A stretch of DNA of 39,828 nucleotides from Caulobacteraceae bacterium (GTDB lineage: Bacteria; Pseudomonadota; Alphaproteobacteria; Caulobacterales; Caulobacteraceae): the NCBI GenBank assembly GCA_003165275.1, contig PLSW01000012.1, positions 1 to 39,828 on the forward strand, in the 5' to 3' direction. The notes under the pieces are model-generated. The model was not told the DNA's origin and did not search any database. It saw nothing but the letters and a program-made list of their open reading frames with translations. The first letter of the stretch is position 1. Each line of letters begins with the position of its first letter. Below are positions 7,692 to 17,006 of this stretch, in pieces. The translations under genes and the position numbers were made by a program.

Positions 7692-8681
7692 TCAGACGCC
7701 CGCGAACACCTCGGCGATCCGCGACCGGTCGGCGCCGGCGCCAAGCAACAGGGTCAGCAGGATGCGGGCCTTGGCCGGGTCCAGATAGCCGCCCGGGATC
7801 AGCTTGCGGCGCACCAGGTCGATCTCGCCGCCCGCGTAGGCGTAGGTCTGGCGATAGGTCTCCCCCGCCCCCACCCGCGAGGCGAGAATCACCGGGAGGC
7901 GGTCGGCCAGGGCCTCAAGGGGCTCGACGAAGGCCGAGGGCACATGGCCGGAGCCCGCCCCGGCGATGACGGCGCCGCAGACTTCGGGGTGGTCCAGGGC
8001 CGCGAGCTCACGCGCGTCCATGGAAAAACTCACCGTCAGCAGCGGAACCAGGGGCGCGGGATCGGACCAGTCCAGGGTCGGCGTCGGCGAGGCGGGGCGC
8101 AGGGCGATCCGCACCCGGTCCTCGACGATCCAGCCGATCGGCCCCAGGGTCGGCGAGGCGAAGGACGACGGGCGCGAGACGTGCAGCTTGCGCACGTAGC
8201 GCGCCGCATGGATCTCGTCGTTGGCCACCACCACGACGCCCAGCCCCGCGGCGTCCGGCGACGCGGCGACCCGCACGGCCGCCAGCAGGTTGGCGGGCCC
8301 GTCGGCGCCGGCCAGCGTCGGATTGCGCATGGCGCCGGTCACCACCACGGGGGCCCCCGCCGGCAGCAGCAGGTCGAGGAGGAAGGCGGTCTCCTCCAGG
8401 GTGTCAGTGCCCTGGGTGACCACCACCCCGTCCGCGCCGCCCGCCAGGGCCTCGCCGATGGCGGCGGCGACCTTGGCGATGTCGGCGTAGGTCAGGTCGA
8501 CGCTCGGCGCGGCGAACATGGCCTGGGCGTCCAGTCGGGCCACGCCGTCCAGGCCGGCCACGCCCTTGATCAGGTCGGCGGCGGCCAGGGTCGGTTTGAC
8601 GCCGTGGCCGGAGCCGGTCATGGCGATGGTGCCACCCAGGGAAAAGACGGTGACGCGGGGCAGCTCCGGGGACCAAGTCAT
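7692..8681 (-). CDS. Type I/II L-asparaginase family protein
   Basis: MTWSPELPRVTVFSLGGTIAMTG...ADGVVVTQGTDTLEETAFLLDLLL: both asparaginase Thr active-site motifs (GGTIA, QGTDTLEE). Confidence 0.92.
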   Translation of the reverse strand: MTWSPELPRVTVFSLGGTIAMTGSGHGVKPTLAAADLIKGVAGLDGVARLDAQAMFAAPSVDLTYADIAKVAAAIGEALAGGADGVVVTQGTDTLEETAFLLDLLLPAGAPVVVTGAMRNPTLAGADGPANLLAAVRVAASPDAAGLGVVVVANDEIHAARYVRKLHVSRPSSFASPTLGPIGWIVEDRVRIALRPASPTPTLDWSDPAPLVPLLTVSFSMDARELAALDHPEVCGAVIAGAGSGHVPSAFVEPLEALADRLPVILASRVGAGETYRQTYAYAGGEIDLVRRKLIPGGYLDPAKARILLTLLLGAGADRSRIAEVFAGV

Positions 8682-9820
8682 GGGCGCGCCTCCAGGAGTT
8701 CGGCGATCTTGGGCGTCGCCTTGGCGCCGGTTCCGGTGAGCAGGACGACGGTGGTCTCCCGCTCCGAGATCGTTCCCGCGGCCCACAGTCGGGCGAGGCC
8801 GGCGGCGGCCATGGCGCTGGTGGGTTCGGCGTAGAGGCCCTCCGCCGCCAGGTCGAACACCGCCGCGGCGATCTGCGCCTCGCTCACCGCCACCGCGCCG
8901 CCGCCGGAACGTCGCAGGGCCGCCAGCACCTCCCGGGGGCGCACGGGCTTGGCGATGGCGGCGCCCTCGGCGATGGTCGGGGCCACCAGGCCGCCCTCGA
9001 TCACGTCGTCCGCCCCCGCCGCAACGCTGGCGGCGATGGGCCCGCAGTTCTCCGGCTGGACGGCGAAGAGCCGCGGCAGGCGCGGAATCGCGCCGCGCCG
9101 CAGCAGTTCGCCGAAGCCGATGTCGCAGCCCAGCACATTGCCGCCGGCGCCGGTGGGAATGACGATGTTGTCCGGGGCGCGGAAGCCGAGGTCCTCCCAG
9201 AGCTCGTAGGCCACCGTCTTGGTCCCCTGCAGGAAGAAGGCCTGCCAGTTGTGGCTGGCGTAGAAGATCGATTGCGCCTGCGCCACCGCCGCGTCCGCCG
9301 TGTCCTGGCGCGAGCCGGAGATCAGCTCGATCTCGGCGCCGTGGGCGCGGGCCTGGACGATCTTGCCGGGCTGGGTGGAAGCCGGGGCGACGATCTTCGC
9401 CCCCATTCCCGCCGCCGCCGCATAGGCCGCGATGGCCGCGCCGCCGTTGCCGGAGGAGTCCTCCAGGATCCGCTCGATCCCCTGCTGGCGCAGGACCGAG
9501 ACCATCACCGAGGCGCCGCGGTCCTTGAAGCTGCCCGTCGGCGCGAACCATTCCAACTTGAACAGGGCCCGGCCGCCGCCGAAAGCCCGTTCCACCAGGG
9601 GCGTCATCCCCTCCCCCAGGCTCACGGGAGCGGGCACGGTCAGCGGAAGTGCGGCCGCATAGCGCCACAGGGAGCGTTTCGCCCGGTCGATCTCGTCCGA
9701 ACCCAGGCCCGCCCCGTCGGAGATCATCAGCGGCCGCCCCGCGGCGGACCGCCAGCGGGGGACGTCGATGGGATAGACGGAGCCGTCGACGGGGTCGACG
9801 TAGTTGGGGAGCGGGCGCAT
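8678..9820 (-). CDS. Threonine synthase-like PLP-dependent enzyme
   Basis: EGMTPLVE...FKLEWFAPTGSFKDRGASVMVSVL (PLP lysine in GSFKDRG), DSSGNGGAAIAAYAA; overlaps the asparaginase start by 4 nt (ATGA). Confidence 0.85.
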   Translation of the reverse strand: MRPLPNYVDPVDGSVYPIDVPRWRSAAGRPLMISDGAGLGSDEIDRAKRSLWRYAAALPLTVPAPVSLGEGMTPLVERAFGGGRALFKLEWFAPTGSFKDRGASVMVSVLRQQGIERILEDSSGNGGAAIAAYAAAAGMGAKIVAPASTQPGKIVQARAHGAEIELISGSRQDTADAAVAQAQSIFYASHNWQAFFLQGTKTVAYELWEDLGFRAPDNIVIPTGAGGNVLGCDIGFGELLRRGAIPRLPRLFAVQPENCGPIAASVAAGADDVIEGGLVAPTIAEGAAIAKPVRPREVLAALRRSGGGAVAVSEAQIAAAVFDLAAEGLYAEPTSAMAAAGLARLWAAGTISERETTVVLLTGTGAKATPKIAELLEARP

Positions 9821-9995
9821 GGCCCTCCCCTATCCCCCGCGGGCCGCGCGCGCCACCGCGACTTGCGGTCCGGCCAAGCTCGCCTAGGCCGACGAGCCGT
9901 CATCACCCATGGCAATGATGCGACCAGCTTGATCGTGGCCCGCCTTGCCGCCAAATTCGCCTTCGCCCGGTCCAGTGTTCTTGGAAAACCCCCGT

Positions 9996-10382
9996 ATGCA
10001 CGGGTCTTCGTCGCTCATGATCGCCACCCTCGGCCTCACCGTTCTGGCCGCTGCCGACTCGGCCAGCGCCCAGGATGCTCAGGCGGGCGCCAGGGTGTTC
10101 GACATCTACTGCAACGCTTGTCACACCCTGAAGACGCCCACGCCTTACAAGCCAGCCCCGCGGCTGGCGGGGGTGTTCGGTCGCAAGGCTGGCTCCCTGC
10201 CGGGCTTCGACGCGTCGCTGGCGATGAAGACCTGGGGCAAGGCCTGGACTCCGGCCCTGATGGACGCCTTCGTCGCCGACCCCGGCGGGGTGGTTCCCGG
10301 CACGACCATGCCGGTGAACGTCCGCGTCCGCGACGCCAAGAAACGCGCGGATTTGATCGCCTTCCTGAAGGCGCAGCAGTAA
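9996..10382 (+). CDS. c-type cytochrome (class I, cytochrome c2-like)
   Basis: Signal peptide then CNACH haem motif (VFDIYCNACHTLKTPTPYKPAPRLAGVFGRKAGSLPGF) and distal Met in TTMPV. Confidence 0.88.
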   Translation: MHGSSSLMIATLGLTVLAAADSASAQDAQAGARVFDIYCNACHTLKTPTPYKPAPRLAGVFGRKAGSLPGFDASLAMKTWGKAWTPALMDAFVADPGGVVPGTTMPVNVRVRDAKKRADLIAFLKAQQ

Positions 10383-10451
10383 CCTTCGCCTGCCGTCGGC
10401 GTTAGCTCGCCATGTCGGACGGCTCGCTTTCGCAAGACAGGTCCGCCCCCA

Positions 10452-11468
10452 ATGGCCCGGGACTCAAGCGCGCACAGTCCGGGCGACCGGGGCGTGATGG
10501 CCAGCTGGTTGAGAGTGGGGTGGCGCTCGCCCTGCCGGCGGCTGATACTCTCGGGCCTCGCCTTTGCCGCCGCGGCCTTCCTGCTCTACCGCGAACTGCG
10601 GGGCTTCACCCTCGACCAGCTGATCGCGGGCCTGCGGGCAACGCCGATCCACGCCCTCGTGCTCAGCGTCCTGGTGCTGACTCCCGCCAGCTATGGCTGC
10701 TTGGCAGTCACCGAGTGGAGCGCGCTTCACAGCCTCGGCCAGAGGCTGAACTGGCGGCGGGTGGGGGTGGTGACCTTCGCCGCCTACGCGTTTTCAAACA
10801 GCCTGGGGTTCAGCTACGCGACCGGAACCGCGGCCCGGCTGAGGCTCTATGCGGCCTCGGGGTTGGCGGCCAAGGATATCGCCGCCATCGCCGTCGTCGC
10901 CGGCACGGCGGTCACGCTTAGCGGCGTGGTTACGGCCGGCATCGCCCTGGTCATCGATCCCGCCCAGTTCGAGGGCGTCTTTCACATGCCGGCGGCGGCG
11001 GTGATCGGCGTGGGGGCGTTGCTGACGGCGCCCAGCCTGCTGTGGTTCACGGCCCTGCGTGGGCGCCGGCCTGAGACGCCGGCGCAGGGATTGGCCGTCA
11101 GCCTCGGCGGCCGGGCCCTGACCCTGATCGTCGGCGTTGGCGACTGGGTCTTTTCCGGCGCGGCCCTGTTCGTCCTCCTGCCGCAGCACGGCCTGGACGC
11201 CTTCCCCGGCTTCATGGCGGTGTTCGTCCTCGGCTCCCTGGTCAGCGCCGCCACCGGCGTGCCGGGGGGTGTTGGCGTGTTCGAGGCCGTCGTCATCGGC
11301 CTCGGCATCTTGTTGGCCCGCGCCCACGAAACCCCGACCGCCCTGCTGCTCTACCGGGCCATCTACAGCCTCGGGCCGATGCTGCTGATCAGCGCCGGCC
11401 TCATCGCCCACGGCTGGCTCAAGCGCCGCTCCTCGGGCAGGATTGCCGGCGGGGCGGACACGGCCTGA
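10452..11468 (+). CDS. YbhN/LPG-synthase-TM (UPF0104-like) integral membrane protein
   Basis: 338 aa polytopic; YGCLAVTEWSALHSLGQRLNWRRVGVVTFAAYAFSNSLGFSYATGTAARLRLYAASGL and GVPGGVGVFEAVVIGL motifs. Confidence 0.85.
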   Translation: MARDSSAHSPGDRGVMASWLRVGWRSPCRRLILSGLAFAAAAFLLYRELRGFTLDQLIAGLRATPIHALVLSVLVLTPASYGCLAVTEWSALHSLGQRLNWRRVGVVTFAAYAFSNSLGFSYATGTAARLRLYAASGLAAKDIAAIAVVAGTAVTLSGVVTAGIALVIDPAQFEGVFHMPAAAVIGVGALLTAPSLLWFTALRGRRPETPAQGLAVSLGGRALTLIVGVGDWVFSGAALFVLLPQHGLDAFPGFMAVFVLGSLVSAATGVPGGVGVFEAVVIGLGILLARAHETPTALLLYRAIYSLGPMLLISAGLIAHGWLKRRSSGRIAGGADTA

Positions 11469-11528
11469 TCCGGCGCAAGGCGGAACCGGCGGGGCGGCGA
11501 AAGACTTCACGGCTTCGAAGGAGGCCCC

Positions 11529-14213
11529 ATGGCCGCGAACCACAAACTCACCGCCTACCAGGCCAAGCGCGACTTCAAGGTGACGCGGGAGCCCAGCGGC
11601 GAAGCGCCCGTCGCTCCCGCCCGGCGGCTTCGCTACGTCATCCAGAAACACGCCGCGACCCGCCTGCACTTCGATCTGCGCCTGGAGCTGGACGGGGTGT
11701 TCCGCTCCTGGGCGGTGACCCGGGGCCCGTCCCTGGATCCCCACGACAAGCGACTGGCGGTGGAGGTGGAGGACCACCCCCTCGACTATGGGGACTTCGA
11801 GGGGACCATCCCCAAGGGCCAGTACGGGGGCGGCACGGTGCAGCTCTGGGACCGGGGCTACTGGGCGCCTGAGGGAAGCCGTTCCCCCGAAGACCAGCTC
11901 AAGGCCGGCGAGCTGAAGTTCGTCATGGAGGGCGAGCGCCTACACGGGAGTTGGGTCCTGGTGCGGATGAAGCACGACCGCGACGGCGGCAAGCGGGTCA
12001 ACTGGCTGCTGATCAAGCACCATGACGTGGCGGCTCGGGACGAGACCGCGACCGAGGCGATGATGGCGGAGGACCGCTCGGTGGCCTCCGGCCGAACCCT
12101 GGACGCGATCGCCGCCGGCAAGGGCCGTGGGCCGACGCCCTTCATGCTGGCCACGGACGAGACCGCTCCGGCGGATGCGGTCTGGTTCTCTAGGCCCCGC
12201 AACACCCCGGACGCGGATCCCGCGCCTCGCCTGCGCGCCCCGGCCGCCCCGCCCAAGGTTGCCGCCAAGGTCCGCAAGCCGGCCAGGGCCGCGACCATGC
12301 CCGACTTCATCGCCCCCCAGCTGTGCAAGTCCCTGGACCGGGCGCCCTCCGGCGACGGCTGGGCGCACGAGATCAAGTTCGACGGCTATCGGATGCAGCT
12401 GCGGATCGAAGGGGGACAAGCCAGGCTGCGCACCCGCAAGGGCCTGGACTGGACCGACCGCTTCGCCGCCATCGCCCGCGAGGCCGGCGCCCTCCCCGAC
12501 TCCATCATCGACGGCGAGGTGGTCGCCCTGGACAAGGCCGGCGCCCCCGACTTCGCCGCCCTCCAGGCCGCCCTCGCCGAAGGTAAGACTGGCGAGCTGA
12601 TCTTTTTCGCCTTCGACCTGATGTTCAGCCAGGGCGCGGACTTACGGCCATTCCCTCTCAGTGAACGCAAGGCGCGGCTCAAGGCCTTGCTGGACGCAGG
12701 CGCCTCGTCCACGGGCCACATCCGCTATGTCGACCATTTCGTGACCGCCGGCGACGCGGTGCTGAAGTCGGCCTGCCGTCTGTCGTTGGAAGGGATCGTC
12801 TCCAAGCGCCTGGATGCGCCCTATATCTCCGGCCGGGGCGAGACCTGGACCAAGGCCAAGTGCCGCGCCGGCCACGAGGTGGTGATCGGCGGCTGGACCA
12901 GCGACGGGCCCGCCCTGCGCTCGCTGCTGGTGGGCGTCCACCGCGGGGACCGGTTCGTTTATCTCGGCAAGGTGGGAACCGGCTTCGGCCGCGGCGTGGC
13001 CGAACGCCTGGGCGCGCGACTGAAGACCCTGGCCGCCACGGCCTCGCCCTTCGACGGGCCGGACGCGCCCAGGGCCGCCGCCAACGTCCACTGGGTCCGT
13101 CCTGACCTCGTCGCCGAGATCGAGTTCGCTGGCTGGACCGGCTCCGGCATGGTGCGGCAGGCCGCCTTCAAGGGCCTGCGCGAGGACAAGCCGGCGGCGG
13201 AGGTGGAGGCGGAACGTCCGGCCCCGGCCGTCCACCTCGCCGAGCCCGATCCGGCGACCGTACCCAAGGCCGCGCCGGCCACGGTGCGCATGCACACCAG
13301 CGAGGGCGCCGTGGTCATGGGCGTGGTCATCACCAAGCCCGAAAAGGCCCTGTGGCCGGACGCCGGCGACGACAAACCCGTCACCAAGCTCGACCTCGCC
13401 CGCTACTACGAAGCCGTCGGCGACTGGATGGCGCCGCACATCACCGGCCGCCCCTGTTCGATCATCCGCGCCCCGGACGGCATCGACGGCGAGCAGTTTT
13501 TTCAGAGACACGCCCTGAGGGGATCGTCACATCTCTTTGAAATGGTGACGGTGTCCGGAGATCGGCAGCTTTATCTGAGCATAACTCGCATTGAGGCCCT
13601 GGCCGCTGTCGCCCAGATCGGCGGCCTGGAGCTGCACCCGTGGAATTGCCGCCCGGGCGCCCCCGACATTCCGGGTCGACTGGTGTTCGACCTCGACCCG
13701 GCGCCGGACGTGAGCTTCGACGCGGTGGTGGCGGCGGCGCAGGAGGTTCGCGACCGGCTGGCGGATGTCGGCCTGGTCAGCTTCTGCAAGACCACGGGGG
13801 GCAAGGGCCTGCACGTGGTCACCCCCCTGGCGCCGCCGGGAAAGGCCGAGCTGACCTGGCCCATCGCCAAGGCCTTCGCCCAGGCGTTCTGCGCCCAGAT
13901 GGCGGCAGATTCCCCGGACAGGTTCGTGATCAACATGGCCAAAAGGCTGAGGACTGGCAGGATCTTCCTGGACTATCTTCGCAACGACCGCATGGCCACG
14001 GCGGTGGCGCCCCTATCCCCCCGCGCCCGCCCTGGAGCCCCGGTTTCGACACCGCTGACCTGGACCCAGGTCCGGGCCGGCCTCGATCCACACCGCTTCA
14101 CCGTGCGCACCGTCCCGGCCCTGATCGCCAAGAGCGCGGCCTGGGCGGACTACGACGCCGCCGAGCGCCCCCTGGCGGAAGCGGCGAAGCGCCTGAAGGC
14201 GGCTGGGGGCTGA
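11529..14213 (+). CDS. ligD: DNA ligase D (NHEJ phosphoesterase-ligase-polymerase fusion)
   Basis: 894 aa; PE domain ([16 protein letters not shown]), ligase motif I (EIKFDGYRM), polymerase domain ([28 protein letters not shown]). Confidence 0.96.
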   Translation: MAANHKLTAYQAKRDFKVTREPSGEAPVAPARRLRYVIQKHAATRLHFDLRLELDGVFRSWAVTRGPSLDPHDKRLAVEVEDHPLDYGDFEGTIPKGQYGGGTVQLWDRGYWAPEGSRSPEDQLKAGELKFVMEGERLHGSWVLVRMKHDRDGGKRVNWLLIKHHDVAARDETATEAMMAEDRSVASGRTLDAIAAGKGRGPTPFMLATDETAPADAVWFSRPRNTPDADPAPRLRAPAAPPKVAAKVRKPARAATMPDFIAPQLCKSLDRAPSGDGWAHEIKFDGYRMQLRIEGGQARLRTRKGLDWTDRFAAIAREAGALPDSIIDGEVVALDKAGAPDFAALQAALAEGKTGELIFFAFDLMFSQGADLRPFPLSERKARLKALLDAGASSTGHIRYVDHFVTAGDAVLKSACRLSLEGIVSKRLDAPYISGRGETWTKAKCRAGHEVVIGGWTSDGPALRSLLVGVHRGDRFVYLGKVGTGFGRGVAERLGARLKTLAATASPFDGPDAPRAAANVHWVRPDLVAEIEFAGWTGSGMVRQAAFKGLREDKPAAEVEAERPAPAVHLAEPDPATVPKAAPATVRMHTSEGAVVMGVVITKPEKALWPDAGDDKPVTKLDLARYYEAVGDWMAPHITGRPCSIIRAPDGIDGEQFFQRHALRGSSHLFEMVTVSGDRQLYLSITRIEALAAVAQIGGLELHPWNCRPGAPDIPGRLVFDLDPAPDVSFDAVVAAAQEVRDRLADVGLVSFCKTTGGKGLHVVTPLAPPGKAELTWPIAKAFAQAFCAQMAADSPDRFVINMAKRLRTGRIFLDYLRNDRMATAVAPLSPRARPGAPVSTPLTWTQVRAGLDPHRFTVRTVPALIAKSAAWADYDAAERPLAEAAKRLKAAGG

Positions 14214-14293
14214 CGTCAATGGGGCGCAACCGACCTGGACGGCCCAATGGCCGCTTGCCTTGTCAAGACGGAGGCTGGCATGGGCTTGCCTAG

Positions 14294-14315
14294 GCGTCGC
14301 CTGTGGCGGCGACGC
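14294..14315. repeat. Short perfect hairpin GCGTCGCC-TGTGGC-GGCGACGC upstream of tusA-like gene
   Basis: 8-bp arms, 6-nt loop, between ligD and the tusA-like gene; no U-tract. Confidence 0.4.
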
Positions 14316-14331
14316 ATGAAAGGCGCGCCAG

Positions 14332-14605
14332 GGTGACGGAGCCGGCGATCATCGTTGTGGATGCGCGGGGCCACCAGTGCCCGACGCCGACCCTGCGTCT
14401 GCGCCGCGCCCTCGAGGCCGCCGCCGACGGCGCCCGGCTGCGGCTGATGGCCGACGATCCGCTAGCGGCGATCGACGTGCCGTTGTTTCTGAAACAAATG
14501 GGCTATCGCCTTGAACACCAGCAGCAAACTGGTTCAATCTTGACGTTCGACATTATCAAGGCGCGTCCAGAGGCGCAAGACGCCGCTCATGACCGCTCTC
14601 CATGA
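14332..14605 (+). CDS. TusA-family sulfurtransferase/sulfur carrier
   Basis: VTEPAIIVVDARGHQCPTPTLRLRRALEAA: CPxP motif; GTG start at 14332 preferred over the GTG at 14303. Confidence 0.85.
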
Positions 14606-15464
14606 AGATCTCGATCTCGGTGGCCAGGGCGGCCCCGAAGAACACCGCGTTCACGTTCCAGGACAGCCAGATCAGCATCACCACCACGGCGGCGATGGAG
14701 CCATAGGTGGCGCCGAAGTGGGCGAACTGCTCCACATAGAATGCGCTGGCCCAGGAAGCGCCCAGGGACAGGGCCGCCGCCACCAGGCCGCCGGCGATGG
14801 ACGGCCGCCACGCCACCGGCCGGCGCGACATGGCGTAGCGGTAGATCAGGGTGAGCCCCAGGGTCAGGCCGATCGAGGCCCAGGTCCATTCGCTGTAGAA
14901 CCAGTGCACCCCCTTCAGGGGCGACAGGTGCATGGCGACCGCCACCAGCCGCACCGCCAGAAAGACCCCGGTCATGAAACTGACGAGGGCGAAGGCGGCG
15001 CCCAGGGCGCCCATGGCCAGCAGGTTGAAACTCCAGAAGCTGAGCGGCGCGTCCTCGTCGTGGATAAACGACAGTCCGGCCAGCAGGGCCTTGAAGCCTC
15101 GGTGGGCGGCGTAGAGGCCGACCACGGCGGCGATCACGCTCTGGGCTGATACGGCGCGGATGGGGGCGCGGGCCAGGCGCAGCAGCTCGTTCTGGAACAG
15201 GTCGTGGGCGCCCGGCGGCAGCAACTGCGAGAAGACGTCCGCCTGGGCGACCGCCTGCTCCGGGGTCAGCATGAGGCTGTAGACCCCCAGCAGCATGGCC
15301 AGGGCCGGGAACACCGCCAGGAGGGCGAAGAAGGAGACGCCGCCGGTGTAGAGCATGACGTCGCGGCCCCAGAGCCGCGACAGCGACTTGCCCAGGACGC
15401 GGCGCGCCACCGGCGCCCAGTGGGCCAGATCGTCCTGACGCACGCTCAACCGTCTCAATTCCAT
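14556..15464 (-). CDS. YihY/BrkB-family membrane protein
   Basis: 302 aa polytopic; LYTGGVSFFALLAVFPALAMLLGVYSLM and AHFGATYGSIAAVVVMLIWLSWNVNAVFFGAALATEIE motifs. Confidence 0.92.
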   Translation of the reverse strand: MELRRLSVRQDDLAHWAPVARRVLGKSLSRLWGRDVMLYTGGVSFFALLAVFPALAMLLGVYSLMLTPEQAVAQADVFSQLLPPGAHDLFQNELLRLARAPIRAVSAQSVIAAVVGLYAAHRGFKALLAGLSFIHDEDAPLSFWSFNLLAMGALGAAFALVSFMTGVFLAVRLVAVAMHLSPLKGVHWFYSEWTWASIGLTLGLTLIYRYAMSRRPVAWRPSIAGGLVAAALSLGASWASAFYVEQFAHFGATYGSIAAVVVMLIWLSWNVNAVFFGAALATEIEIFMESGHERRLAPLDAP

Positions 15465-15696
15465 CGGACCGACATAAGGCCTTCCCAGCGGCTGTCGATG
15501 GGGACAAAGGCGGAACGGCGCGCCATCGCGAGATGACGCGCCGCCTGGGGATGCAGTCCATCCCGCTCAGGCTCGCCGTTACGGGGGGACGGGACCGGCG
15601 CGCCTGATGAAAACAAGTATCGCCCGTTACCTCTGAACGGGACATGAATGAACATGCTTTCCGGCGCGCCCGCGGTTACAGGCGCTTGGGGAGCGC

Positions 15697-16824
15697 CTAG
15701 AGGGCCCCCACCGCCTTGAGCCGGGCTACCTCGTCTTCGGCGAATCCCCAATCCACCAGGGCGACGTCGTTATGGCCGCCGATGGCCGGCGGCGGGCCCT
15801 GGACCGCCCCCGGCGTCGCCGAGAATCGCGGCGCGGGCGCCGGCTGCACCACGCCCTCGACGGTGACGAAGGTCTCGCGGGCGGCGTTATGTTCGTGCTT
15901 GGGGGCTTCTTCCAGGGTCAGCACCGGCGCGAAGCAGACGTCAGTGCCGGCCATCAGTTCGCACCAGGCATCGCGGGTCTTGGTGCGGATGACCGCCTCC
16001 AACTTGGCGCGCAGTTGCGGCCAGTCTTCGCGGCTCATCTGGTTCTGGAACTGGGGATCGGTGATGCCGGTCTTCTCCAGCAACAGGGCGTAGAACTGCG
16101 GCTCGATGGATCCGATCGAAACCCAGCCGCCGTCGCTGCACTGGTAGGTGTCGTAGAAGTGCGCGCCCCCGTCGAGCAGGTTGGCGCGGCGCTCGTCCTT
16201 CCATACGCCCGAGCCCTTCATGCCGTAGAACATCGCCATCAGCGAGGCGGCGCCGTCGCTCATGGCGCAGTCGATCACCTGCCCCTGCCCCGTGGCGCGG
16301 GCATGGATCACCCCGGCCAGCAGGCCGAAGGCGAGATAGAGGGCGCCGCCGCCGAAATCCCCCACCAGATTCAGCGGCGGGATCGGCTTGTCCTCCGTGC
16401 CGATGGCGTGAAGGGCGCCGGAGATGGCGATGTAGTTCATGTCGTGGCCGGCGGCGTTGGCGAAGGGACCGGTCTGCCCCCATCCCGTCATGCGACCGAA
16501 CACCAGCTTGGGATTGCGCTTCAAGGCCACGTCCGGACCCAGGCCCAGCCGCTCCATCACCCCGGGGCGGAAGCCTTCGAACACCACGTCGGCGACCTCC
16601 ATCAGTTTCAGGCAGGTCTCCACCGCGTCCGGGTGTTTCAGGTCCAGGGCGATGGACCGCCGGCCGCGGCCGGTGACGTCGAACTTCGAGCCCCGGCCGG
16701 GCCCCTTGCGGTCGATCCGCACCACGTCGGCGCCCAGGTCCGACAGCAGCATGCCGCAGAACGGCCCCGGCCCGATGCCGGCGAACTCGACGATCTTCAA
16801 TCCTGAGAGCGGGCCTTGGGCCAT
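15697..16824 (-). CDS. CaiB/BaiF (family III) CoA transferase, alpha-methylacyl-CoA racemase-like
   Basis: [41 protein letters not shown]...[18 protein letters not shown]. Confidence 0.93.
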   Translation of the reverse strand: MAQGPLSGLKIVEFAGIGPGPFCGMLLSDLGADVVRIDRKGPGRGSKFDVTGRGRRSIALDLKHPDAVETCLKLMEVADVVFEGFRPGVMERLGLGPDVALKRNPKLVFGRMTGWGQTGPFANAAGHDMNYIAISGALHAIGTEDKPIPPLNLVGDFGGGALYLAFGLLAGVIHARATGQGQVIDCAMSDGAASLMAMFYGMKGSGVWKDERRANLLDGGAHFYDTYQCSDGGWVSIGSIEPQFYALLLEKTGITDPQFQNQMSREDWPQLRAKLEAVIRTKTRDAWCELMAGTDVCFAPVLTLEEAPKHEHNAARETFVTVEGVVQPAPAPRFSATPGAVQGPPPAIGGHNDVALVDWGFAEDEVARLKAVGAL

Positions 16825-16848
16825 ATGTGCAATTCCCTATGGTATTTT

Positions 16849-16864
16849 GTCGTTAACCAACGAC
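16849..16864. promoter_or_regulatory. Inverted repeat GTCGTT-AACC-AACGAC in the divergent CoA-transferase/popA-like promoter region
   Basis: 6-bp perfect arms, 4-nt spacer, 25 nt upstream of the CoA-transferase start. Confidence 0.35.
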
Positions 16865-17006
16865 GGGTAACCCTCACATCGCCCACTTCCGTCGCTGTCC
16901 GGATTGCCGGCTTCTGGTAGGGTGGGCTGAGCGAGTCCGACGGACACGCTAGCCGCTCGACGCGGTTCGGAAAACGGCGCCGCAGCGTCAACGAGGAGAA
17001 GAGTTT

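Noticed and set aside
8682-9668. N-terminal extension of the 658-aa asparaginase ORF
   Set aside because: Region is an out-of-frame translation of the threonine synthase-like gene; asparaginase begins at MTWSPELPRV (8681).
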